Source: Mycolicibacterium sp. P9-64 (GTDB lineage: Bacteria > Actinomycetota > Actinomycetes > Mycobacteriales > Mycobacteriaceae). From it: a stretch of 64,000 bases of DNA. A model generated the notes under the pieces. The model was not told the origin of the DNA. It saw only the letters and a list, made by a program, of their open reading frames with translations, and made no database searches. The stretch's first letter is position 1. Each line of letters begins with the position of its first letter. Shown piece after piece: positions 18,289 through 25,719 of the stretch. The translations under genes were made by a program, and so were the position numbers. The stretch covers positions 124,001-188,000 of the forward strand of contig NZ_NPKO01000010.1 of NCBI RefSeq assembly GCF_008329605.1, given 5' to 3'.

Positions 18289-19758
18289 GTGTCGAACGAT
18301 CCCAACGCCTCCGGCGCCGACGTCGAGCTGTTGGCAGCGGTCAGGGCGCTCCAGCCGCACGCCCCCGTGCTGCGCGAGCTCGGCGAGTTGTTCGCTGACG
18401 CCGGCCACCAGCTGTACCTGGTCGGCGGCAGTGTCCGCGACGCACTGCTCGACCGGTTGGGCGTTGCCGATCTGGACTTCACCACCGACGCCCTTCCGGA
18501 GCGCGTGCAGCAGATCGTGCGCCGCTGGGCCGACGGATTGTGGGACACCGGCATCGAGTTCGGCACCATCGGCGCCACCAAGGGCGAGCAGCGCCTGGAG
18601 ATCACCACGTTCCGCTCGGACAGCTACGACCAGGTGTCGCGAAATCCTCAGGTGCGCTTCGGCGACACCCTTGAAGGCGACCTGGTTCGCCGCGACTTCA
18701 CCGCCAACGCCATTGCCGTGCGCATCGATCCGAAGGCGCCGGGGGCCCTTGGCGAATTCTGTGATCCGCTAGGCGGTCTGGCGGCACTGCGGACCGGCGT
18801 GCTTGACACCCCCGCTGCACCGGAGGTGTCGTTCGGCGACGATCCGCTGCGCATGCTGCGTGCGGCACGGTTCGTCTCGCAGCTCGGCTTCACCGTCGCC
18901 CCGAGGGTGCACGAGGCGATGGCGCGGATGGCGTCCGAGCTCGGCCGCATCACCGCCGAGCGCGTGGCTGCCGAACTCGACAAGCTGGTGTTGGGCGCCG
19001 ACCCGTTGGCGGGCATCGATCTGATGGTGCAGACCGGGCTCGGTCAGGTGGTGCTGCCCGAGATCGGGGCGATGCAGATGGCCATCGACGAACATCACCA
19101 GCACAAGGACGTCTACCAGCATTCGCTGACGGTTCTGGCGCAGGCCATCGACCTGGAGACCGAAGGCCCTGACCTGGTGTTGCGGTGGGCCGCGCTACTG
19201 CACGACATCGGCAAGCCGGGCACCCGACGGCACGAGGCCGATGGCGGCGTGAGCTTCCACCACCACGAGGTGGTCGGCGCGAAGATGACGCGCAAGCGGA
19301 TGCGGGCACTCAAGTACTCCAAGCAGATGGTCGACGACGTCTCCCAGCTGGTTTACCTGCACCTTCGGTTCCACGGTTACGCGGATTCTAGTGGGGCCGG
19401 CAAGTGGACGGACTCCGCCGTGCGCCGCTACGTCACCGACGCGGGACCGCTGCTGGACAAGCTGCACAAGCTGGTGCGCGCGGACTGCACGACCCGCAAC
19501 AAGCGGCGGGCCGCACGGCTGCAGGCCAACTACGACAGCCTCGAGCAGCGCATCGCCGAGCTGGCGGCGCAGGAGGATTTGCAGCGGGTCCGGCCCGACC
19601 TCGACGGCAACGAGATCATGAAGCTGCTCGGCATTCCGGCCGGCCCCGAGGTGGGGCAGGCCTGGCGGTATCTGAAGGAGCTGCGGCTGGACCGCGGCCC
19701 ACTCGATCACGACGAGGCCGTCGCCGAACTGCAGAAGTGGTGGAACGCCAGGGGCTAG
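18289..19758 (+). CDS. pcnA: CCA tRNA nucleotidyltransferase
   Basis: A 489-residue class II nucleotidyltransferase that adds or repairs the 3' CCA of tRNAs. The head domain shows LVGGSVRDALL near 43-53 and the catalytic DLDF near 61. The RRDFTAN motif lies near 142. A C-terminal HD domain follows, with LLHDIGKPGT near 303, typical of actinobacterial enzymes. It is annotated pcnA in M. tuberculosis (Rv3907c). GTG 18289 is the start, divergent from mutT4. It is followed after 49 bases by the calcium-repeat gene. Confidence 0.93.
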   Translation: MSNDPNASGADVELLAAVRALQPHAPVLRELGELFADAGHQLYLVGGSVRDALLDRLGVADLDFTTDALPERVQQIVRRWADGLWDTGIEFGTIGATKGEQRLEITTFRSDSYDQVSRNPQVRFGDTLEGDLVRRDFTANAIAVRIDPKAPGALGEFCDPLGGLAALRTGVLDTPAAPEVSFGDDPLRMLRAARFVSQLGFTVAPRVHEAMARMASELGRITAERVAAELDKLVLGADPLAGIDLMVQTGLGQVVLPEIGAMQMAIDEHHQHKDVYQHSLTVLAQAIDLETEGPDLVLRWAALLHDIGKPGTRRHEADGGVSFHHHEVVGAKMTRKRMRALKYSKQMVDDVSQLVYLHLRFHGYADSSGAGKWTDSAVRRYVTDAGPLLDKLHKLVRADCTTRNKRRAARLQANYDSLEQRIAELAAQEDLQRVRPDLDGNEIMKLLGIPAGPEVGQAWRYLKELRLDRGPLDHDEAVAELQKWWNARG

Positions 19759-19807
19759 TCCTGCGTCCTACTTCACGTCGGGGTGAGCGGAGCGACGGGG
19801 GATTGAA

Positions 19808-20314
19808 GTGGACTATTGCTTGGGCGTCGGTGATGGCACGGCGGCGATGTGGACTGCCGAGCCGAATCTGGACCTGGACGGTGACGGCGTCTTCGACGCG
19901 ATCGGCCTTGACTTCGACGGCGACGGCCTCGTCGACGATGCACTCGCCGACCTCGACGGCGACGGCGTCGTCGATCACGCCGTCCTCGACCTGGACGACG
20001 ACGGGCACCCCGAGGCGTCCTTCACCGACGACGGCACGGGGACGTGGTCGCTGAGCGTCGACGGCAAGGACCGGGGCGGGGAGATGCGCTGGTTCGGGCT
20101 GGACGGTGCCGAGACGGTCGGTGGCCCGCAGGTCGACTTCGACGGTGACGGCGCGGCCGACGACCGGCTGCTCGACAGCGATCGCGACGGCCTTGCCGAC
20201 CGGGCGCTCGTCGGCGACCAGGCCTACGTCGACACCGACGGTGACGGGCAGTGGGACGTCCGGCTGGCGGACACCGACGGTGACGGTGCAGCCGACGCGG
20301 CGACCCAGCTGTGA
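19808..20314 (+). CDS. Asp-rich calcium-repeat protein (Rv3906c-like)
   Basis: A 168-residue acidic protein made almost entirely of eight DxDxDGxxD-type units (for example DLDGDGVFD, DFDGDGLVD, DTDGDGQWD). Such units bind calcium in thrombospondin type 3, dockerin and EF-hand-like loops. Databases often label relatives 'pullulanase', but no glycosidase domain is visible. No signal peptide or membrane segment is seen, which is unusual for this repeat type. The start is GTG 19808 with a GGGGGA stretch upstream. It follows pcnA as in M. tuberculosis and abuts the next gene tail to tail with no spacer. Confidence 0.8.
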   Translation: MDYCLGVGDGTAAMWTAEPNLDLDGDGVFDAIGLDFDGDGLVDDALADLDGDGVVDHAVLDLDDDGHPEASFTDDGTGTWSLSVDGKDRGGEMRWFGLDGAETVGGPQVDFDGDGAADDRLLDSDRDGLADRALVGDQAYVDTDGDGQWDVRLADTDGDGAADAATQL

Positions 20315-21088
20315 TTACCGGCCGGGTCCCGGTGGGCCCGCGAACGCCTGCGCAATCGCCAGCCACTGTTCGGCGTCGGCGCCGTCGGCCGTGACGTCGA
20401 GCTCGGCGCGTGGCCTGCGCTGCGTGACGAGCATGCAGAAGTCCTCGGCCGATCCGCTCACCCGCTGCAGGGCGTCGGCGGGCCCCCACGACCACGTCGT
20501 ACCGTCAGGCGCGCGCAGCTCGACGAGGAACGGATCGGTGGGCGCCGTCAGCCCGTGCACCAGGTACGCGTAATCCCTTGTCCTCACGCCGATGTGGGCG
20601 ATCGAACGCAACCGCTCGGTCGCAGGACGCGACACCCCGAGGGCGTCGGCGACGTCGAGGCCGTGCGCCCAGGTCTCCATCAGCCGGGCCGTCGCCATCG
20701 ACGCGGCGCTCATCGGTGGACCGAACCAGGGCAGCTTGCGGCCGTCGGTCACGGCGAGGAGTTCGTCGTGCAGCCGGTTCCTGGTGCTCCGCCACTCGGC
20801 GAGCATCTCGGCGGGCGGGATCGCGGACAGCTCTTCGGCGCCGGCGTCGACGAAGCCGGTCGGATTCTTGGCCGCCTCGGTCAGCAGTTCGCCGAAGCCC
20901 GCCTCGTCGGTGACGGCGACGACCGCGACCCTGTCGGTCCACAACAGGTGCGCGATCTGGTGGGCGATCGTCCACCCCGGGGCGGGGGTGTCGGTGCGCC
21001 AGCGCTCGGCAGGCAGATCGGCGATGAGCGCGTCGAGATCGTCACTCTCCGCGCGAAGGTCGCCAACCACCGATTCTGGACCAGCCAT
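20315..21088 (-). CDS. TIGR03084-like metal-binding protein (DinB/maleylpyruvate isomerase fold)
   Basis: A 257-residue protein of the mycothiol-dependent maleylpyruvate isomerase superfamily. The N-terminal stretch TPAPGWTIAHQIAHLLWTD and the later METWAHGLDVADALG provide the His residues expected to bind a divalent metal. It corresponds to Rv0036c; the reaction is unknown. ATG 21088 has GGAGAG at a good distance and lies 8 bases after the stop of the MFS gene, so the two form an operon. A much longer open frame continues upstream but only as a shadow of the MFS gene. Confidence 0.85.
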   Translation of the reverse strand: MAGPESVVGDLRAESDDLDALIADLPAERWRTDTPAPGWTIAHQIAHLLWTDRVAVVAVTDEAGFGELLTEAAKNPTGFVDAGAEELSAIPPAEMLAEWRSTRNRLHDELLAVTDGRKLPWFGPPMSAASMATARLMETWAHGLDVADALGVSRPATERLRSIAHIGVRTRDYAYLVHGLTAPTDPFLVELRAPDGTTWSWGPADALQRVSGSAEDFCMLVTQRRPRAELDVTADGADAEQWLAIAQAFAGPPGPGR

Positions 21089-21096
21089 GATCTCTC

Positions 21097-22392
21097 CTAC
21101 TCCTCGTCGCCCTGATCCAGGGTGGACCGCTTGCCGACCAACGTGTGGACGCACAACCCGATGACGTACACGGCAGCGCCCGACACCACCAGCGCCGGTG
21201 CGAGGCCGTCGGCGGGCATGACGGCGGCCGATACCGCGATCGCTCCGATGAACGACACCCAGAACAGCGAATCCTGAACCGTGAAGACGTGGCCGCGCAA
21301 TGCGTCGTCGACGTCCAACTGCATGGCCGAATCGGCACACAGCTTCACCACCTGACCGGTGATGCCAAGGAGCAGACCGCACAGCGTCATCAACGGCAAC
21401 TGCAGTCCGGCCGCACCGAGCTGGAAGACCGCCGCAAGCCCGAGCGCGGTGTTGGTCGTCGCGAAGCGCCCCCACCGCAGCACCGCGGGCGGCGTGAGGA
21501 ACGTGGCCACGAACGCCCCGAGGCCCGTCGCCGCGACGAACAGCACGACGGTGCCGAGCCCCGCCACGTCGCGCACGTCGCTGTGCCGCACGATCACCAG
21601 CACCAGCAAGGTATTGATGCCGAACACGACCCGGTGTGCGGCCAGCCCCGACAGCGTGGCGCCGACCGAGGGCACGGCGAGCACGGTCCTGATGCCGTAC
21701 CCCCAGCCGGTGGCCACGGCGTAGGCCACCGAACCGTGCACGGCCCGCGCGCTGTCGTCGGGGCCGAGCACGTGTGGCTTGAACCGCACCGACAGCCACA
21801 GCGCGAGCGCTACGGGCACGGCCGCGATGAAGATCACCGACGCGGCGCCTGCATCGCCCGTGCCGAACAGCCAGCGCGGCAGCAGCATGAAGTTGGCACC
21901 GAGGAACGCCGAGGCAGCACCCGTCGCGGTGGCCACCGAATTCATCGTCACCACCTGTTCGCGTGGCACCACGTGTGGCAGGGCAGCCGATAGGCCCGAC
22001 GACACGAACCGCGTGAAGCCGTTCACGACCAGCGCCCCGCAGAGGATCGCCAGCTCGCCGGCTCCAGCGGCCAGCAGGGCGGCGACGCCCACCATCAGCA
22101 GCAGCCGGACCAGGTTCGCCCCGATGAGTACCGCCCGGCGATCCCAACGGTCGAGAAGCGCACCGGCGAACGGGCCCAGAAGCGAGTACGGAAGGAACAG
22201 CACGGCGAAGGCGCCTGCGATGGCCCATGGCCCTGCGGCGCGCTCGGGATTGAACAGCAGCGCCCCCGCGAGGCCGGCCTGGAAGACGCCGTCGCCGAAT
22301 TGACTGACGATGCGCAGCTCGAGCAGTCGGCGGAATTCGGGCAGTGCGCGCACCGACTGCCACAAGGCAATGGGTGCGCGGGATTCGGTCAC
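21097..22392 (-). CDS. MFS transporter (Rv0037c-like)
   Basis: A ~431-residue major facilitator with about 12 hydrophobic segments. The loop after helix 2 reads GALLDRWDRR, the family's GxLxDRxxRR signature. It resembles drug/metabolite exporters of the DHA class and corresponds to Rv0037c; the substrate is unknown. GTG 22392 gives the sequence starting VTESRAP. An ATG at 22443 in frame is possible, and neither has a strong ribosome site, so the start is uncertain. It is divergent from the YqgE gene and upstream of the TIGR03084-like gene. Confidence 0.85.
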   Translation of the reverse strand: MTESRAPIALWQSVRALPEFRRLLELRIVSQFGDGVFQAGLAGALLFNPERAAGPWAIAGAFAVLFLPYSLLGPFAGALLDRWDRRAVLIGANLVRLLLMVGVAALLAAGAGELAILCGALVVNGFTRFVSSGLSAALPHVVPREQVVTMNSVATATGAASAFLGANFMLLPRWLFGTGDAGAASVIFIAAVPVALALWLSVRFKPHVLGPDDSARAVHGSVAYAVATGWGYGIRTVLAVPSVGATLSGLAAHRVVFGINTLLVLVIVRHSDVRDVAGLGTVVLFVAATGLGAFVATFLTPPAVLRWGRFATTNTALGLAAVFQLGAAGLQLPLMTLCGLLLGITGQVVKLCADSAMQLDVDDALRGHVFTVQDSLFWVSFIGAIAVSAAVMPADGLAPALVVSGAAVYVIGLCVHTLVGKRSTLDQGDEE

Positions 22393-22515
22393 GTCAGATC
22401 CGATCTTGTCGAACGGTGTTTTCGCCGAGATCGGCAACCCCATCCACACTACAAATATCCCGGCTGGCCGCGCCTCTTCGCCACGTCGGACGAGCGCTGG
22501 TGACATGATGGACGG

Positions 22516-23121
22516 GTGGCGCATTCAGACGACCCGGAGGACTTCATCGCCCCCTCCGTGCCTCGGGTTCGTGCGGGAACGCTGCTGCTCGCAAACACCG
22601 ATCTGCTCGAGCCGACGTTCCGGCGCAGCGTCATCTACGTCGTCGAACACAACGACGGCGGCACGCTCGGCGTGGTCCTGAACCGGCCGAGTGAGACCGC
22701 CGTCTACAACGTGCTTCCGCAGTGGGCGAAGCTGGCCACCAAGCCGAAGACGATGTTCATCGGCGGACCGGTGAAGCGGGACGCCGCGTTGTGCCTTGCG
22801 ACGCTGCGGGTCGGCATGGATCCTGCCGGTGTGCCCGGCCTTCGGCACGTGCAGGGCCGGATGGTGATGGTGGACCTGGACGCCGAGCCCGACGAGATCG
22901 CGCCCATCGTCGAGGGCGTGCGCATCTACGCGGGCTACTCCGGTTGGACGATCGGCCAACTCGACGGTGAGATCGAGCGTGACGATTGGATCGTGTTGTC
23001 CGCGTTGCCATCCGACGTTCTCGTGGAGCCGAGGGTAGACCTGTGGTCACGCGTGCTGCGGCGTCAGCCGTTGCCGCTGTCCATGCTCGCGTCACATCCG
23101 ATCGACATCAGCCGGAACTGA
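22516..23121 (+). CDS. YqgE/AlgH family protein
   Basis: A 201-residue member of UPF0301 (YqgE/AlgH), matching Rv0038. Family signatures visible are the RAGTLLLANTDLLEPTF start region, the central GGP near residue 80 and the GYSGWTIGQLDGEI segment near 137. The molecular role is not established. The start is GTG 22516. Its 3' end overlaps the convergent transporter gene by 14 bases. Confidence 0.9.
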   Translation: MAHSDDPEDFIAPSVPRVRAGTLLLANTDLLEPTFRRSVIYVVEHNDGGTLGVVLNRPSETAVYNVLPQWAKLATKPKTMFIGGPVKRDAALCLATLRVGMDPAGVPGLRHVQGRMVMVDLDAEPDEIAPIVEGVRIYAGYSGWTIGQLDGEIERDDWIVLSALPSDVLVEPRVDLWSRVLRRQPLPLSMLASHPIDISRN

Positions 23122-24097
23122 CCTCGTTCACCTGAGCGCGCGACATCCGGCTCGCGATCGCCGCACACACCAGAAGCTGGATCTGGTGAAAGATGATCAG
23201 CGGCAACATGATCAACCCTGCAGCTCCGGGACCGAAGAACACCAGCGCCATCGGCAACCCGGACGCCAGGCTCTTCTTCGACCCGCAGAACAGCAACACC
23301 GTCATGTCGGCCCGGTTCAGCTTGGCCAGCCGCGACGTGCCCACCGTCAGCGCCAGCATGACCGCCAGCAACAGCACGCACACCGCGGCCACCTCGAGGA
23401 TCCGCAGAGCACTGACGGCGCTCCAAATGTGCTGGGTCACGCTCAGTGAGAACGCCGTGTAGACCACCAAGAGAATCGAGCCGCGGTCGAAGACCTTGGT
23501 GATGACCGGGTGCCGGTCCAACCAGCCCGATACCAGTGGCCTCAGCAATTGCCCGACCACGAACGGCAGCAGGATCTGCAGCACGATGTCGAGCACCGCC
23601 GAACCGTCGACGCGGACGCCGCCCGTGGTTTGCATGAGCAACACGACGAGCAGTGGCGTGAGCACCACGCCGACGATGTTCGACAGCGATGCACTGACGA
23701 TCGCGGCCGGCACGTTGCCGCGCGCGATCGAGGTGAACGCGATCGATGACTGCACCGTCGACGGCACCAGGCACAAGAAGAGCACCCCGGTGTACAGGGC
23801 TGGGGTCAGAAGACTTGGCACCAGCGCCTTGGCGGCGAGGCCGAGCAGTGGGAACACGATGAACGTGGCGGCCAGGACGAGCAGGTGCAGTCGCCAGTGG
23901 CGCAGCCCGTGCAACGCCTCGGCGGGCGCGAGCCGGGCGCCGTACAGCGCGAACAGCAGAGCGATGACGATCTTGGTGGCGACCGACAGCGCGTCCCCGA
24001 ACGCACCGCTCGCGGGGAACATCGCGGCCAACGCGACGACCGCGAGCAACGCGACCACAAAACCGTCGGCGGGTAGCCACCTGAGCCAGCGACGCAC
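23108..24097 (-). CDS. Bile acid:sodium symporter-like membrane protein
   Basis: A 329-residue integral membrane protein with about 9-10 hydrophobic helices. It shows the SBF-like (YfeH/PF13593) pattern, including LCLVPSTVQSSIAFTSIARGN near 108-128 and SASLSNIVGVVLTPLL just after. Relatives transport organic anions with sodium; the substrate here is unknown. The start is GTG 24097. It is absent between the corresponding M. tuberculosis genes Rv0038 and Rv0039c, so it is an insertion in the conserved block. It lies 5 bases downstream of the small membrane-protein gene and may be co-transcribed with it. Confidence 0.85.
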   Translation of the reverse strand: MRRWLRWLPADGFVVALLAVVALAAMFPASGAFGDALSVATKIVIALLFALYGARLAPAEALHGLRHWRLHLLVLAATFIVFPLLGLAAKALVPSLLTPALYTGVLFLCLVPSTVQSSIAFTSIARGNVPAAIVSASLSNIVGVVLTPLLVVLLMQTTGGVRVDGSAVLDIVLQILLPFVVGQLLRPLVSGWLDRHPVITKVFDRGSILLVVYTAFSLSVTQHIWSAVSALRILEVAAVCVLLLAVMLALTVGTSRLAKLNRADMTVLLFCGSKKSLASGLPMALVFFGPGAAGLIMLPLIIFHQIQLLVCAAIASRMSRAQVNEVSSG

Positions 24098-24102
24098 GAC
24101 CG

Positions 24103-24471
24103 TCAGTTACAGGACAGCGTGCAGGATGCACAGGCGCCAGCGCAGCCGGCGGTGGCCGCATGGGCCTTGCTGGCTTCCTCCTGGCGGGCCACGACCTTGG
24201 CGCTCTGATAGCACCCAGCCGCGACGGTGCCGACGGCACCGATGACGCAGACCACGAGGACGAGCAGACCGGTCTGGGGGCGGGCCGACAACGCGACGCT
24301 GCCTCCGGCCGCGAGCATGGCCGCGGCCGCCAACTGTGTTGGCGCGACGGTGCGCAGAATCTGCCGGACGGGGTCGCCGGATCGCGGCCGAGCCAACAGC
24401 CAGAGCCCGAGTCCGGCGGTGACGGCGGCGGCGCACAGACACAGCACCGCGGCGATCAGCATGGTCGACAC
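24103..24471 (-). CDS. Small membrane protein with Cys-rich tail (Rv0039c-like)
   Basis: A 122-residue protein with three or so hydrophobic segments (about 4-26, 47-63 and 68-88) and a C-terminal tail carrying CAGACASCTLSC. The four clustered cysteines could bind a metal or form disulfides. Context and topology match Rv0039c; no function is known. The start is GTG 24471, and an in-frame ATG lies three codons later. It lies between the LpqN-like secreted protein and the symporter on the same strand. Confidence 0.75.
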   Translation of the reverse strand: MSTMLIAAVLCLCAAAVTAGLGLWLLARPRSGDPVRQILRTVAPTQLAAAAMLAAGGSVALSARPQTGLLVLVVCVIGAVGTVAAGCYQSAKVVARQEEASKAHAATAGCAGACASCTLSCN

Positions 24472-24513
24472 ATTACTGGCTCGCCGACGGTGCGGCGGTG
24501 TCCGGGTTCGCGG

Positions 24514-25467
24514 CTAGCGCGGGACTCCGAGGATCTGCGGCGAGGTGGGTACGACGGGTGCGGCGGGGGCAGGCGCAGGTGCGGCGGGGGCTGCGAGCGG
24601 CACACCGGGCGCGGGCGGGGCCGGCGCGGTGGGTGAGCTGACCCTGAAGCCGTTGACGACGGCGTCGGTCGCTGCGCCTGCGGCCACTGATACCTGCGCG
24701 CTGGTGGTCACGGCCAGCGACACCAGGTAGCGGTCGGTTCCCGAGGTGGCGATGACGTTGCGCTTGGAAGTGTTCAGCGTCATGTTGTTCTGCCGGTAGG
24801 TGCCCTCGATCATCGATGAGGGGAAGCCGCCGAAGTCGGCCATCGAGGCGTCGGTGGACCGCCACGCGGGGAGTTGCTGGCTGTCGATCAGGCCGTGGCT
24901 GATGGCTTCCTTGGGATCGAAGTCGCCGACCAGCTTGTAGACGATGACCTGGGCGTTCGACGTGTACAAGCCGTCGCCGCCGACGCGGTCCGCGATCACC
25001 GCGAAGGCGTCGGGGACGTTGGGATCGGGCACCTGGCTCCAACCGGTCGGCATCGGGAGCACGATGTTGAGCGCTTTGAAGTCCTTCGCGGTCTGCGGCT
25101 CGAGAGCGACGTTCTTGCTCTTCAAGAAGTCGGTGATGGTGCCCGACGTGGCGGGCACGATGGTGGACTGCGCGGCAACCGGCGCAGTTGCGAGGTTCAT
25201 GCCTGCGGCGGGCTGGGCGCCGGGAGCGGCGGCCTGGGCGGCCGCGGCGGGTTGGCCGAACGCCCCCTGGATGGGCGTGGGCACGGTCGGCGGCACGGTG
25301 CCAGCCTGGACGGTGATCGTCTGGGTGACGGTGGCGGGTGAGGGCAGCTGCGGTTGCGGGAGCGTTGGCTCGGCCGAGGCGGTGGTGCCTGCCAGGCCGA
25401 CGACGCAGGCCACACCGGCGGCGAAGCCTCCTGCCAGGAGGCCCCAGCGGCGGGCATTCACGAACAT
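24514..25467 (-). CDS. Secreted proline-rich LpqN/LpqT-type protein (Rv0040c, Mtc28-like)
   Basis: A 317-residue secreted protein. The signal peptide covers about residues 1-32 (cut after ASA), a Pro/Ala/Gln-rich linker runs to about 95, an LpqN-type domain occupies about 110-265, and a Pro/Ala-rich tail ends the protein. There is no lipobox Cys at the signal cut, unlike LpqN itself. M. tuberculosis Rv0040c (Mtc28) is a known secreted antigen. ATG 25467 is supported by GGAAGGAC about 9 bases upstream. It is divergent from leuS across 252 bases. Confidence 0.88.
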   Translation of the reverse strand: MFVNARRWGLLAGGFAAGVACVVGLAGTTASAEPTLPQPQLPSPATVTQTITVQAGTVPPTVPTPIQGAFGQPAAAAQAAAPGAQPAAGMNLATAPVAAQSTIVPATSGTITDFLKSKNVALEPQTAKDFKALNIVLPMPTGWSQVPDPNVPDAFAVIADRVGGDGLYTSNAQVIVYKLVGDFDPKEAISHGLIDSQQLPAWRSTDASMADFGGFPSSMIEGTYRQNNMTLNTSKRNVIATSGTDRYLVSLAVTTSAQVSVAAGAATDAVVNGFRVSSPTAPAPPAPGVPLAAPAAPAPAPAAPVVPTSPQILGVPR

Positions 25468-25707
25468 GTGACGTGGTCCTTCCGGAAAACGATCTGGCCT
25501 GACCGGGGCGGGATGCCCGAGGTCAGGGGCCGACTGTATCCACGGCCGAGTGCCTGCGACCAGGGTCGGAATCGACTCGCAACCATGCGCAGACCGCACT
25601 GCAACGGAACCGAGATCAACCCGTTGTCTTGGTCTCTCGGGGCCACCGCGAACGGCTCCGTGAGTTGGGCCACATGGCGCGCCGACGGATGTGCGTTCAC
25701 CGTTGAC

Positions 25708-25713
25708 TACCCT
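25708..25713 (+). promoter_or_regulatory. -10 box TACCCT for leuS (leaderless)
   Basis: TACCCT ends 6 bases before the leuS GTG at 25720. No ribosome site is present upstream, which fits a leaderless transcript. Confidence 0.55.
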
Positions 25714-25719
25714 GTTCAC

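Noticed and set aside
21089..22363. Upstream extension of the TIGR03084-like gene to 682 residues
   Set aside because: The extra residues are a shadow of the MFS gene in another frame. ATG 21088 has a good ribosome site and matches the family start.
25468..25719. T-box or other riboswitch before leuS
   Set aside because: The -10 box 6 bases before the start codon implies no leader, and no T-box sequence is visible.
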